A stretch of 42,109 nucleotides of DNA from NCBI GenBank assembly GCA_000992305.1, contig LBTY01000011.1:1-42109 (forward strand), in the 5' to 3' direction. Shown in pieces: positions 1-8,764 of this stretch (positions are counted from its first letter, which is position 1; every line of letters begins with the position of its first letter). This DNA comes from a candidate division TM6 bacterium GW2011_GWF2_38_10 (GTDB lineage Bacteria; Babelota; Babeliae; Babelales; RVW-14). The notes under the pieces are model-generated. The model had not been told where the DNA came from, made no database searches, and worked only from the letters and a program-made list of their open reading frames with translations. The position numbers and the translations under genes are program-made.

Positions 1-28
1 TTTCAAACAAGAATTTAAATTTCCATCT

Positions 29-262
29 TTACAATGTGCAGTATTTCCAAAAAGCCACTCTCAACAAACTCAGAACCGCTTTTTGATGACATTTGATCTT
101 ACCATCAGGAATATCTAAAATACTAAATCGTTGAGCTAAGGCAATAATACAAGGGATAAGCCCTACTACAAAAAAAAATGTTACCCCACCAGCAAGAATA
201 TACTGCATAATGCCCACCATACACACACTCCCTTTTTTCCAAAAACCTGTTGTTTTATTCAC
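29..262 (-). pseudogene. Degenerate N-terminal remnant of a WecA/MraY-type polyprenyl-phosphate GlcNAc-1-phosphate transferase
   Basis: 77 aa ORF: TM segment followed by LDIPDGKIKCHQKAVLSLLRVAFW, matching the family motif D-x-P-x-x-R/K-K-x-H-x-x-P-x-P-x-x-G-G-x-A with P and GG positions replaced, then an early stop. Confidence 0.5.
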
Positions 263-1397
263 ATAATCGTTTTTTCAAAAACTCAGTAAAAAAACTATAC
301 TCTTGGTACGATAAAAATTCAATGGAAACCGTTGTAATCAAAAAAAATTTTTTATAATCATCGCGCATATGTACAAGGGGCCCAAGTTTTTCCCAATCTT
401 TTTGTGTTGTAATCACATAAGAAGCTCCTGTATTTTTCATAGTAGCAATAATTTCAATAAGGTCAGATCGTGTATAAGCGTGATGATCAGGATATTCACA
501 CACTCCACCGATGTTAAAACCACAATTTTTTATATTACTTAAAAAATGCGAAAAATTTCCTATGGCGGCAACAACTAAACACGTACAACCTGATGCCTCT
601 TTATTATCAAAAATAATATCATAAGGATTATATATTTTCTTAATAACATGTTTTGTTGCAACCACTAACGCCTGCGGTATTTTTGTTTGCAGGTCATTTT
701 TTATCTTAGCAAGATCATGAGAAACTACATTATCTGCATGGGTTATAAAAACACAATCGGCACGCGATAGATCCTTTTCCCGTAAAGGTCCCGCCGGCAA
801 GCAATGTCCATTACCATATGGAGCAGTTGCATCAAGTAACACTATTTCTAAATCCTTAACTAAGGCATGATTTTGATAAGCATCATCCAATATAAAAAAT
901 ACAGGGTGCGGATGAATATTCTTATAAACAATTTGAATGGCCATTTTTCTATTGCTGCCTACAGCAACCGTGCATCCTAAGTTTCGAGCAGCCATTAATG
1001 CTTCATCACCAGCATTTTCCACCGTTGTTATAATGCGTTTACCATCACCTACCAAAAGAGCTGGTTGCTTATCCTTTTTGCCATACCCCCTTAAAATAAC
1101 GCCACAAGCAGATGGGTTAAGTAAATCAACTAAAAAAGCAGCAACTACCGACTTCCCAGTTCCACCAACACTAATATTGCCTACGCTTATAACATAGGCA
1201 TTTGGTACTTTATATTTTTTTTTATGCTTACGCACATATTGATGCACATAAAAAAACCATCTGTAACTATATTCTATACAACAAAGCATAATAAAAAAAA
1301 TACGCTCACAATGCGATAGCTTTTGCTTACAAATTGTTTTTTTCCACAATGATTGAATATAAAGCGCTATAAACTTCCACTGAAATAATCGAGCCAT
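255..1397 (-). CDS. lpxK: Tetraacyldisaccharide 4'-kinase (lipid A biosynthesis)
   Basis: Walker A-like SVGNISVGGTGKS, RGYG, GDEALMAA, LDDAYQNHAL, LPAGPLRE motifs typical of LpxK. Confidence 0.93.
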   Translation of the reverse strand: MARLFQWKFIALYIQSLWKKTICKQKLSHCERIFFIMLCCIEYSYRWFFYVHQYVRKHKKKYKVPNAYVISVGNISVGGTGKSVVAAFLVDLLNPSACGVILRGYGKKDKQPALLVGDGKRIITTVENAGDEALMAARNLGCTVAVGSNRKMAIQIVYKNIHPHPVFFILDDAYQNHALVKDLEIVLLDATAPYGNGHCLPAGPLREKDLSRADCVFITHADNVVSHDLAKIKNDLQTKIPQALVVATKHVIKKIYNPYDIIFDNKEASGCTCLVVAAIGNFSHFLSNIKNCGFNIGGVCEYPDHHAYTRSDLIEIIATMKNTGASYVITTQKDWEKLGPLVHMRDDYKKFFLITTVSIEFLSYQEYSFFTEFLKKRLCE

Positions 1398-1403
1398 ATC
1401 AAC

Positions 1404-1441
1404 ACCAAAAAAAATGGCCGGAGTATAATCTCTCCGGCCAT
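1404..1441 (-). terminator. Rho-independent terminator between infB and lpxK
   Basis: Perfect 10-bp stem ATGGCCGGAG/CTCCGGCCAT (1414-1423 / 1432-1441), followed on the minus strand by a run of T. Confidence 0.85.
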
Positions 1442-1460
1442 ATAAATCTTATTTTCTAAC

Positions 1461-3779
1461 TTACTTATGTTTTTCTTTAACCTGTGCATAGGCATAAACC
1501 GTATCGCCTTCTGCCCAATCGTTAAAATTGTCACACATAAAGCCACACTCAAATCCAGCATGAACTTCTTTGACACTTTTTTTATCTCTTTGTAAGCTGC
1601 TAATTTTTGCTTCGCCAATTTCTTTACCATTTCGAACGCAAACAACTTTATGCTCGCGAGTCAAAATTCCATCACGCATGTAACACCCAGCGATAACACC
1701 AACACCTTTAATGTCGAAAACCTTTTTAACAACAGCTTCACCAACTTTTTGCCATGTAATTTCAACTTCTTTTTTGCTGAGTAAAAGCTTTTCAAGATCT
1801 TCAACAAGATGATAAATAATGCTATGCAATAAAACAGTTACATTTTTTTGTTTAGCCAACAGTGCTGCATTTTTTTCCTGTTTTACATGCAGGCCAACAA
1901 TCATTGAGTTGGTATTTTCTGCAAAATCAATATCACCTTCAGTAATATCACCAATACTTGATGAAACAATGTAAATAGGACACTTAACTTCTTTGCTTAA
2001 TTTGCCAAGCTTTTCAATGCATCCTACAAGAGCTTCTTTAGATCCTCGAGTATCAGCCTTAATGATAACATTAATACTTTTTTGTTTTTGTGTAGCATTT
2101 TGCAATAAAACAGGGACAGATCCAGCTTCGCTTGTTGTTGTAACTTGCGTTGATTCATCATTTTTACCAGCACGCGCTTTTGCATACACATCCTGCGTAA
2201 CAACAATTAAAGATTCACCAATTGAAGAGAATGAATCAAAGCCAACGACTTGAGCTGGAATCCCAGGAGTAATGTGTGGGACTTTCTTTCCATAAGTATT
2301 AATTAACAAACGAACACGCCCAGCTGTTCCACCACAAACAAAAAAATCGCCCTGGCGCAAAACACCTTGTGTACAAATAACTGTTGCAACTGGCCCGAAT
2401 CCACGCTCAACTTTTGACTCAAGAACAAACGCTTGAGTTGGAGCTTTTTCATCAGCCTTTAATTCCATCAACTGAGATTGTAAAACAATAAGTTCAAGAA
2501 GGTCATCAACGCCTTGGCCCGTTTTAGCCGAAATAGGAACAACAACGGTTTGTCCACCCCAATCTTCTGGCATTAATTCATGCTGAGCAAGTTGACGCTT
2601 AACTGTTTCAATAGCTGCAGGAGATTGAACTTTATCAATTTTATTAACAGCAACAATAATAGGAACCCCTGCTTTTTTAGCATGATTAATAGCCTCTACC
2701 GTTTGAGGTTTAATGCCATCATCAGCAGCAACAACAAGAACAGCTATATCAGTTATTCGTGATCCTTGCTCACGAATATAGGTAAAAGCTTCGTGCCCCG
2801 GAGTATCAAGAAAAACAACTTTACCATGCGTACTTGCAACCTCATAAGCTCCAAGATGTTGCGTTATTCCACCTTTTTCACCACCCGCAACATTCATTTT
2901 TCGTATATAATCAAGTAATGTTGTTTTACCATGATCAACATGTCCCATAACAACAACAATAGGCCAGCGAGGCATTAAATGTTGTGTATCAGCTGCATGT
3001 TGACGTAGAGCGGCCGCCGTATCAACAGCATTTTCAGCTGTTGACATAGTAACAGCTATGCCAAACTGATCAGCCAAGCTTTTAATGGTATCAGGATTTA
3101 AAACATAATTTCGATTGCACATCATGCCGCGTTTAATAAGTGCAGTTATAAGCTCACCAGGCAACCTACCAAACATATCAGCAACCTCAAAAAGGGGCAT
3201 ACTTTTATCAACGATAACATTTGTTACTACTTTAGGTACAGCTTGTTCTCTAACTTCTCGCACTCGTCTTCTTCTGCGACGTCTAAATGAACGAGGAGCC
3301 CCCGCAACATCAGCTATTTTTTTTGTTAAAAATCGATCGATTTTTTCTCGACCTTTACTTAGTGCACCAAGGTTAAGACTTTCGTCTAATAAATTAGCGC
3401 CTCCACCAACTGCAACATTTTCAAATAGATCTTGATCATTGAAAACATCTGTTTTTTCTTCATTCTTTTCATGTTGATTTTGAGCGTAAACAATTCCCTC
3501 TATACTCTTTTTTGGTGTCTTTTTTTCGCTTTGTTTATACATCATACGTTGTTCAGCAGGCTTGGCCGCAGGCTCCTTGGTTTCATGTTTATTAAGAGGC
3601 TCAACACGAGCAGATTTTGTGCTCTGCGTTGGCGCAGTATACTTTTTTCTTACAGCATCGAGAGCATCATCAGATAAAACCGACATATGACTCGCAACAG
3701 CAAAACCACCTTCTTTTAAAAAAGAAACTATTTCTTTGCTGTTTACACCAAGTTCTTTTGCTATTTCATAAACTCTCAT
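1461..3779 (-). CDS. infB: Translation initiation factor IF-2
   Basis: 772 aa; IF2_N domain, GHVDHGKTTLLDYIR, DTPGHEAFT, NKIDK G-motifs; IF-2 C-terminal domains. Confidence 0.97.
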   Translation of the reverse strand: MRVYEIAKELGVNSKEIVSFLKEGGFAVASHMSVLSDDALDAVRKKYTAPTQSTKSARVEPLNKHETKEPAAKPAEQRMMYKQSEKKTPKKSIEGIVYAQNQHEKNEEKTDVFNDQDLFENVAVGGGANLLDESLNLGALSKGREKIDRFLTKKIADVAGAPRSFRRRRRRRVREVREQAVPKVVTNVIVDKSMPLFEVADMFGRLPGELITALIKRGMMCNRNYVLNPDTIKSLADQFGIAVTMSTAENAVDTAAALRQHAADTQHLMPRWPIVVVMGHVDHGKTTLLDYIRKMNVAGGEKGGITQHLGAYEVASTHGKVVFLDTPGHEAFTYIREQGSRITDIAVLVVAADDGIKPQTVEAINHAKKAGVPIIVAVNKIDKVQSPAAIETVKRQLAQHELMPEDWGGQTVVVPISAKTGQGVDDLLELIVLQSQLMELKADEKAPTQAFVLESKVERGFGPVATVICTQGVLRQGDFFVCGGTAGRVRLLINTYGKKVPHITPGIPAQVVGFDSFSSIGESLIVVTQDVYAKARAGKNDESTQVTTTSEAGSVPVLLQNATQKQKSINVIIKADTRGSKEALVGCIEKLGKLSKEVKCPIYIVSSSIGDITEGDIDFAENTNSMIVGLHVKQEKNAALLAKQKNVTVLLHSIIYHLVEDLEKLLLSKKEVEITWQKVGEAVVKKVFDIKGVGVIAGCYMRDGILTREHKVVCVRNGKEIGEAKISSLQRDKKSVKEVHAGFECGFMCDNFNDWAEGDTVYAYAQVKEKHK

Positions 3780-3820
3780 GCTTCATTCACCTAAAAACTT
3801 TAGAAAACTACAATGCGCTT

Positions 3821-4906
3821 TTAATCAGCATCATTGTCAACATTACCACCATCTTCGTCCTCAACGACAATGCTATCAACTCCCGCTGCTGCAGGCGCTA
3901 TGTCTTGCAACTGAATTTCAAGCCCAACAAGACGAGATGCCAATTTTATATTTTGTCCCATCTTGCCAATAGCCAAAGATCTTTGATCTTGAGGGAACCA
4001 CACAACGGCTTTTTTGTCCCCAACAAGCTCAACTCTTTCAACATCAGCAGGTTTCAAGCTTCCTTTTACAAGATCTTCAACAGACTCTGACCATCCGATA
4101 AGATCTATTTTTTCCTGACCAAGCTCTCTTAAAATAGGCTTTATACGAGCTCCACCAACCCCTACACACGTTCCAACAGGATCAACCTCAGCGCTTGATG
4201 ATGAAACAATAGCTTTCGTTTTGTAGCCAGGAATGCGTACAATTTTTACAATTTCCACAAGTCCTTCAAATACCTCTGGAATTTCGGCACTCAATAAACA
4301 TTGCACAAACTCTGCACTGGCACGATCGAGAATGAGTTGATAATCCCCTTTTGGAGCGGAGAGAACTTCTTTTAATAATGCTCGGACAGGATATCCAACT
4401 CGTAACACTTCGCCAGGGATCATGGACTCTTGCGGAAGAAGAGCCATAACATCGCCAAGCTTAACCGCAAACCCAGCACGCTCACGCTTATGAACCATGC
4501 CACTTATAATAGTGCCTTGCTTATCTTTGAATTCGTTATAAACCGCCATTTGCTCAAGTTCACGAATTTTTCCTGATATAATTTGTTTGGCTGTAAGAAT
4601 TTCTATACGACCAATCTGTTCTTCAAATGGTACTAGTATTTCATCGCCAATGGAACAATTCGGATCTATCGTTTTTGCTTTGCGAAAGGAAATATCAACA
4701 TCATCGTCATCAACAACAGACGCAACAAGTTTTCTTACGAAAATATCAAGGTTGCCAGACTTATTGTTGTACACAACTTCAAAATCAGCATAAGGAAATT
4801 TCTTAGTATATGCCGTTTTTATACCGTCACAAACAATTGAAATGACTTTTTCTCTGTCGAGCCCACGCTCTTCTACCAAATCTTCAATAACATGAGATAA
4901 ATTCAC
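3821..4906 (-). CDS. nusA: Transcription termination/antitermination factor NusA
   Basis: NusA N-domain, S1 and KH domains (VDPVGTCVGVGGARIKPILRELGQEKIDLI; SLAIGKMGQNIKLASRL). Confidence 0.95.
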   Translation of the reverse strand: MNLSHVIEDLVEERGLDREKVISIVCDGIKTAYTKKFPYADFEVVYNNKSGNLDIFVRKLVASVVDDDDVDISFRKAKTIDPNCSIGDEILVPFEEQIGRIEILTAKQIISGKIRELEQMAVYNEFKDKQGTIISGMVHKRERAGFAVKLGDVMALLPQESMIPGEVLRVGYPVRALLKEVLSAPKGDYQLILDRASAEFVQCLLSAEIPEVFEGLVEIVKIVRIPGYKTKAIVSSSSAEVDPVGTCVGVGGARIKPILRELGQEKIDLIGWSESVEDLVKGSLKPADVERVELVGDKKAVVWFPQDQRSLAIGKMGQNIKLASRLVGLEIQLQDIAPAAAGVDSIVVEDEDGGNVDNDAD

Positions 4907-5040
4907 AGTTTCTGCCCCTACATAGATTTTGAATGGTCTTTAAACTTTTCGCATTAGCTTTAAACAAACACTGGTCAATATTAGATTAAATTTTCAGGAA
5001 AGTGAAGGCCTAAGTTCCTTTTCGGTAATATTTTTATCTT

Positions 5041-5145
5041 AATTTTCTAATAGAATTTGCAAATCAAGGGGTGGGTTTTTTTGGGGGAAATCTTAATAAC
5101 TCTTTAATTATATAAATATATATAAATTAATAATAATAGGCGACG
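5041..5145. other. AT-rich stretch flanking the DnaA-box locus (possible unwinding element)
   Basis: cttaataactctttaattatataaatatatataaattaataataata immediately left of the DnaA boxes. Confidence 0.4.
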
Positions 5146-5152
5146 AGGTTTT

Positions 5153-5424
5153 TGTGGATAACTTTGTATTTTATAGACGGGTTTTATCTCTGGATCGCTC
5201 TTTTGGCGTTTTTAACTCTTGTGGATAACCTGTTGATAACTTGTGGATAACCTGTTGATAAGTTTTCAGGGCTCTTTCAAAACATTGATTGGTGGGCACC
5301 TTTGGTTAATTATTTTTTTAAGCCTATTCAGAGATGCCATTAGATCATTACTTTCAGAGGTGGTGAAAAAGTTATCCACAAGTTATCAACAGGTTATCCA
5401 CAAGTTATCAACAGGTTATCCACA
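5153..5424. promoter_or_regulatory. oriC: Putative oriC: cluster of ten DnaA-box-like 9-mers in two inverted, 11-bp-phased arrays
   Basis: TGTGGATAA at 5153, 5220, 5242; TGTTGATAA at 5231, 5253; TTATCCACA at 5372, 5394, 5416; TTATCAACA at 5383, 5405; AT-rich flanks; no CDS in the interval. Confidence 0.8.
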
Positions 5425-5495
5425 ATGACAAATAGAGATATTATTGATATTATTGTCAATTATGCTATTTTTGTTAATTTTAATTTCAATTTAAA

Positions 5496-6143
5496 TTAAT
5501 TCCCACTTTTTACTGGAAGTGATAACCCTAAAACATTCATTATTTTTTTCATATCTTCCCATACTATTTTTTTTGCCTGTGGATTTCTTAAAAGATATGC
5601 CGGATGATAGGTTGGCATGGTAAGAATAGTGCGAAAAGTGAAAAAAGCCCCCCGTGTTGGGGAAATTTTCATATCGTTTCCCAAAAGAGCTTGAGTTGCT
5701 GTTGCTCCTAGTAGACAAATAACTTTGGGTTGGATGATATCAATTTCAGCAAAGAGCATTTTTTTACATGTTTCTCGTTCATCTGGTAATGGTGTTCTAT
5801 TGTTGGGCGGGCGACATTTTACCACATTGGAGATATAAACTTGTTCTCGTGTAAGGTTCATGGCTTGAATAATTTTAGTAAGTAATTGTCCTGCTCTGCC
5901 AATAAAGGGGATTCCGTGGATGTCTTCGTCCCTTCCTGGTGCTTCTCCTATGAACATAAGGCTTGCTTGAGGGTTCCCTTGCCCAAAAACGATGTGTTTT
6001 CGGCCTTGTTGTGCTAGTGGGCAGCGTGAGCATTGTTCGTAATCCTTATAAAGAGATTCGAGTTTGGCTTGCTGGTTCTTTGTTGTATTTTTGTGGTTGA
6101 GCATATTGTGGGTTTCTGCATTCATCGTGTTCCTCATATTCAT
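5496..6143 (-). CDS. Uracil-DNA glycosylase, family 4 type (Fe-S)
   Basis: CSRCPLAQ, GEAPGRDEDIHGIPFIGRAGQLL, NVVKCRPPNNRTP, TYHPAYLLRNP motifs. Confidence 0.92.
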   Translation of the reverse strand: MNMRNTMNAETHNMLNHKNTTKNQQAKLESLYKDYEQCSRCPLAQQGRKHIVFGQGNPQASLMFIGEAPGRDEDIHGIPFIGRAGQLLTKIIQAMNLTREQVYISNVVKCRPPNNRTPLPDERETCKKMLFAEIDIIQPKVICLLGATATQALLGNDMKISPTRGAFFTFRTILTMPTYHPAYLLRNPQAKKIVWEDMKKIMNVLGLSLPVKSGN

Positions 6144-6460
6144 TTGGGTTGATGATTTTGGTCAAAAATAATGTAACATCTGATGAGATGTTGTGCAGTT
6201 TAACAAAATTTTTTTTTAAAACCTAGGGATGGATTATCCATCTTTACCAGGCGGCGATAATGATAATGGGGAAAAGAGACGAAAGTATAGTATTTATAGA
6301 AAATAATTGACAAACTATAAATATTGTCGATAGGCTAAACATAGAATAAAAAAGGTGGTTTTTAACAATGAAGCGAGTTTTTTTGCATTTATCATTTGAT
6401 TTAAATGTGATGCTCGGGTATACGTAGTAAGAACCACAGGTAGTAGCGTATAAGTAACGT

Positions 6461-8764
6461 GTGGGGGGCAAGATGGGCAGAAGAAAAAAGACTATGAATG
6501 AAAAAGGACCAAAGCTTCTTATTGTTGAGTCGCCAGCAAAAATTAAGACGATATCAAAGTTTTTGGGAAAAGATTTTAGAATCATGTCTACGTTTGGACA
6601 TGTTATGGATTTTCCTGAGCGTCGACTGGGTGTTGCTTTTACGCAGGACAATAAGATAGAATTAGAATACGTTCCATTAAAAACAAAATCGACAACGATT
6701 AACGATATTTGTAAGCAAGCTCGTGAGTGTAGCGAAGTTTTTCTTGCTTCTGACCCTGATCGAGAGGGAGAGATTATTTCATGGCATATTGGTCAACAAA
6801 TTGAAAAGGTTTTTGCTGATGAGTCAAAAATTCACAGAATCACCTTTAACGAAATTACAAAACCAGCCATCATTGAGGCTATTAAACATAAGGCTAAAGT
6901 TGATATTAATAAAGTGTACGCTCAACAGGCACGGCGTGTGCTTGATCGATGGGTTGGTTACGAAGTTTCTCCTATCTTGTGGAAAAAAATTGCCAAAGGA
7001 CTATCGGCAGGACGTGTTCAATCGGTTGCGTTGCTTTTAGTATGTGATCGCGAGCAAGAAATTCAGACGTTTAAACCTGAAGAACATTGGTCTATTCATG
7101 CCCAATTTATGCTTTCAACAAAACAAGTTTTATCGGCTGAACTTTTTAAAATAAGCAGTAAAGCATTTAAATTAAAAAACAAGGAAGAGGCGCATAAGGT
7201 TTTGAATGCGCTCGCGAGCGAACAGTTTGCAGTAACAAAAATTACGGATAAAAAACGATTAAAAAATCCACAGCCACCGTTTATGACGAGTACCTTGCAA
7301 CAAGATGCTTATAATAAATTAGGTTTCGCCGTTGAAAAAACGATGAAAATTGCCCAACGTTTGTATGAAGGTGTTCCGTTGGCTGATGGATCACCCGAGG
7401 CGTTAATTACGTATATGCGTACCGATTCGTTGCGTATAGCGGATACTGCATTGTCTGCTGTGAGGGAGTTTATTGGTGGTGAGTATGGTAAAGATTATTT
7501 GCCTAAATCGGCATTTACCTACGCAAAAAAAGGGGCGCAAGATGCTCACGAAGCTATTCGTCCTATTGATGTGCGTATAACGCCGACTCAGATAGCTCGA
7601 TTCCTTTCACCTGATGAAGCAAAGCTTTATACACTTATTTGGAAACGCTTTGTAGCTTGCCAGATGGAGGCAGCCGAATATTTTCAACGTCAAGTACTTA
7701 TTGATGGTGGTAAATTTACGTTTAAAGCAACAGGATCAACGCTTATGTTTGATGGATTTTTAAAGGTGTATATTGTGGAAGACGAGGAAGAGGAAGAAAA
7801 CGTAAAAATTCCAAAAGAACTTGAAGAGAAAATGCCTCTTGTCTTGCAAAAACCTGATTCAAAACAACATTTTACGCAGCCGCCGCCACGGTATACTGAA
7901 GCAAGTTTAGTTAAGGAACTTGAAAAAAAGGGAGTGGGACGTCCAAGTACCTATGCTGCTATTTTGTCAACAATTCAAAAGCGAGGATATGTTGATAAAG
8001 AGAATAAGCGTTTTATGCCAACTGAGCTTGGAAAAGCTGTTACTGAGATGTTGGTAAAAAATCTGCCGGACATTGTGAATGTTAATTTTACTGCAAAGAT
8101 GGAAGATAGCCTTGATAAGATTGAACAGGGCAAAGAAAATAGAGATAACGTATTACTCTCCTTTTATGAAAAATTTAAAGAAGACCTAGAAAAATTTGGT
8201 GGTCAAGAAGCTTCTCGGAAGGTCATTGTTACCGATGTGCCATGTCCTGAATGTGGTAGTCCATTAGCAATTCGTTTTGGGCGGACGGGTGAATTTCTTG
8301 GTTGTTCAAAATATCCTGAATGTAAGTTTACATCACCATTTACGCGGGATGAACAGGGTAAAATTACGCTTATTGAAAAAACAGCTGCAGAAAGCGAACT
8401 TACTTGTCCGCAGTGTGGCAAAAATCTTGTTAAGAAAATGGGTAAATTTGGGCCATTCTTAAGTTGTCCAGGGTATCCAGAGTGCAAGTATATTCATCAA
8501 GAAAAACTTAAAATGCCTTGCCCTTTGTGTGGAAAGGCTGTAACAAAACGACGCTGGCGTGGAGGTAGTTTTTGGGGTTGTTCTGGTTATCCTACATGTA
8601 AATTTGCAATATTTGGTGCTGTGCATGAAGAGCCATGTCCAAAATGTGCATCTCCCTATTTATTGGTTGTCAAAAATAAGGATGGGTCAACATCTCACGT
8701 TTGCCCCGATAAGGCGTGTGGTTATAGCGTAGTTATTGCAGGTCCTGAATCGGCGGATACATAA
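6461..8764 (+). CDS. topA: DNA topoisomerase I (type IA) with C-terminal zinc-ribbon repeats
   Basis: LLIVESPAKIKTISKFLG, DPDREGEIISWH, SAGRVQSVAL, ITYMRTDSLRI; several C-terminal Cys4 motifs. Start may be an internal ATG (6473 or 6494). Confidence 0.96.
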   Translation: MGGKMGRRKKTMNEKGPKLLIVESPAKIKTISKFLGKDFRIMSTFGHVMDFPERRLGVAFTQDNKIELEYVPLKTKSTTINDICKQARECSEVFLASDPDREGEIISWHIGQQIEKVFADESKIHRITFNEITKPAIIEAIKHKAKVDINKVYAQQARRVLDRWVGYEVSPILWKKIAKGLSAGRVQSVALLLVCDREQEIQTFKPEEHWSIHAQFMLSTKQVLSAELFKISSKAFKLKNKEEAHKVLNALASEQFAVTKITDKKRLKNPQPPFMTSTLQQDAYNKLGFAVEKTMKIAQRLYEGVPLADGSPEALITYMRTDSLRIADTALSAVREFIGGEYGKDYLPKSAFTYAKKGAQDAHEAIRPIDVRITPTQIARFLSPDEAKLYTLIWKRFVACQMEAAEYFQRQVLIDGGKFTFKATGSTLMFDGFLKVYIVEDEEEEENVKIPKELEEKMPLVLQKPDSKQHFTQPPPRYTEASLVKELEKKGVGRPSTYAAILSTIQKRGYVDKENKRFMPTELGKAVTEMLVKNLPDIVNVNFTAKMEDSLDKIEQGKENRDNVLLSFYEKFKEDLEKFGGQEASRKVIVTDVPCPECGSPLAIRFGRTGEFLGCSKYPECKFTSPFTRDEQGKITLIEKTAAESELTCPQCGKNLVKKMGKFGPFLSCPGYPECKYIHQEKLKMPCPLCGKAVTKRRWRGGSFWGCSGYPTCKFAIFGAVHEEPCPKCASPYLLVVKNKDGSTSHVCPDKACGYSVVIAGPESADT

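Noticed and set aside
3115-4090. Overlapping + strand ORFs (3115-3435, 3432-3677, 3617-4090, 3778-3972)
   Set aside because: Antisense to convincing infB and nusA coding sequence; low-complexity translations.
5243-5428. 61-aa + strand ORF across the DnaA-box region
   Set aside because: Its repeated C-terminal peptide (STSYQQVIHKLSTGYPQ) is just translation of the DnaA boxes; no SD or family signature.
6368-6427. 19-codon ORF MKRVFLHLSFDLNVMLGYT* upstream of topA as a leader peptide
   Set aside because: Weak, distant SD and no attenuator-like hairpins recognised; too short to support.
6244-6651. 135-aa minus ORF over the topA start
   Set aside because: Antisense to the topA TOPRIM region and no recognisable motif.
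8203-8487. 94-aa minus ORF with Cys/His/Gly repeats
   Set aside because: Antisense translation of the topA zinc-ribbon repeats.
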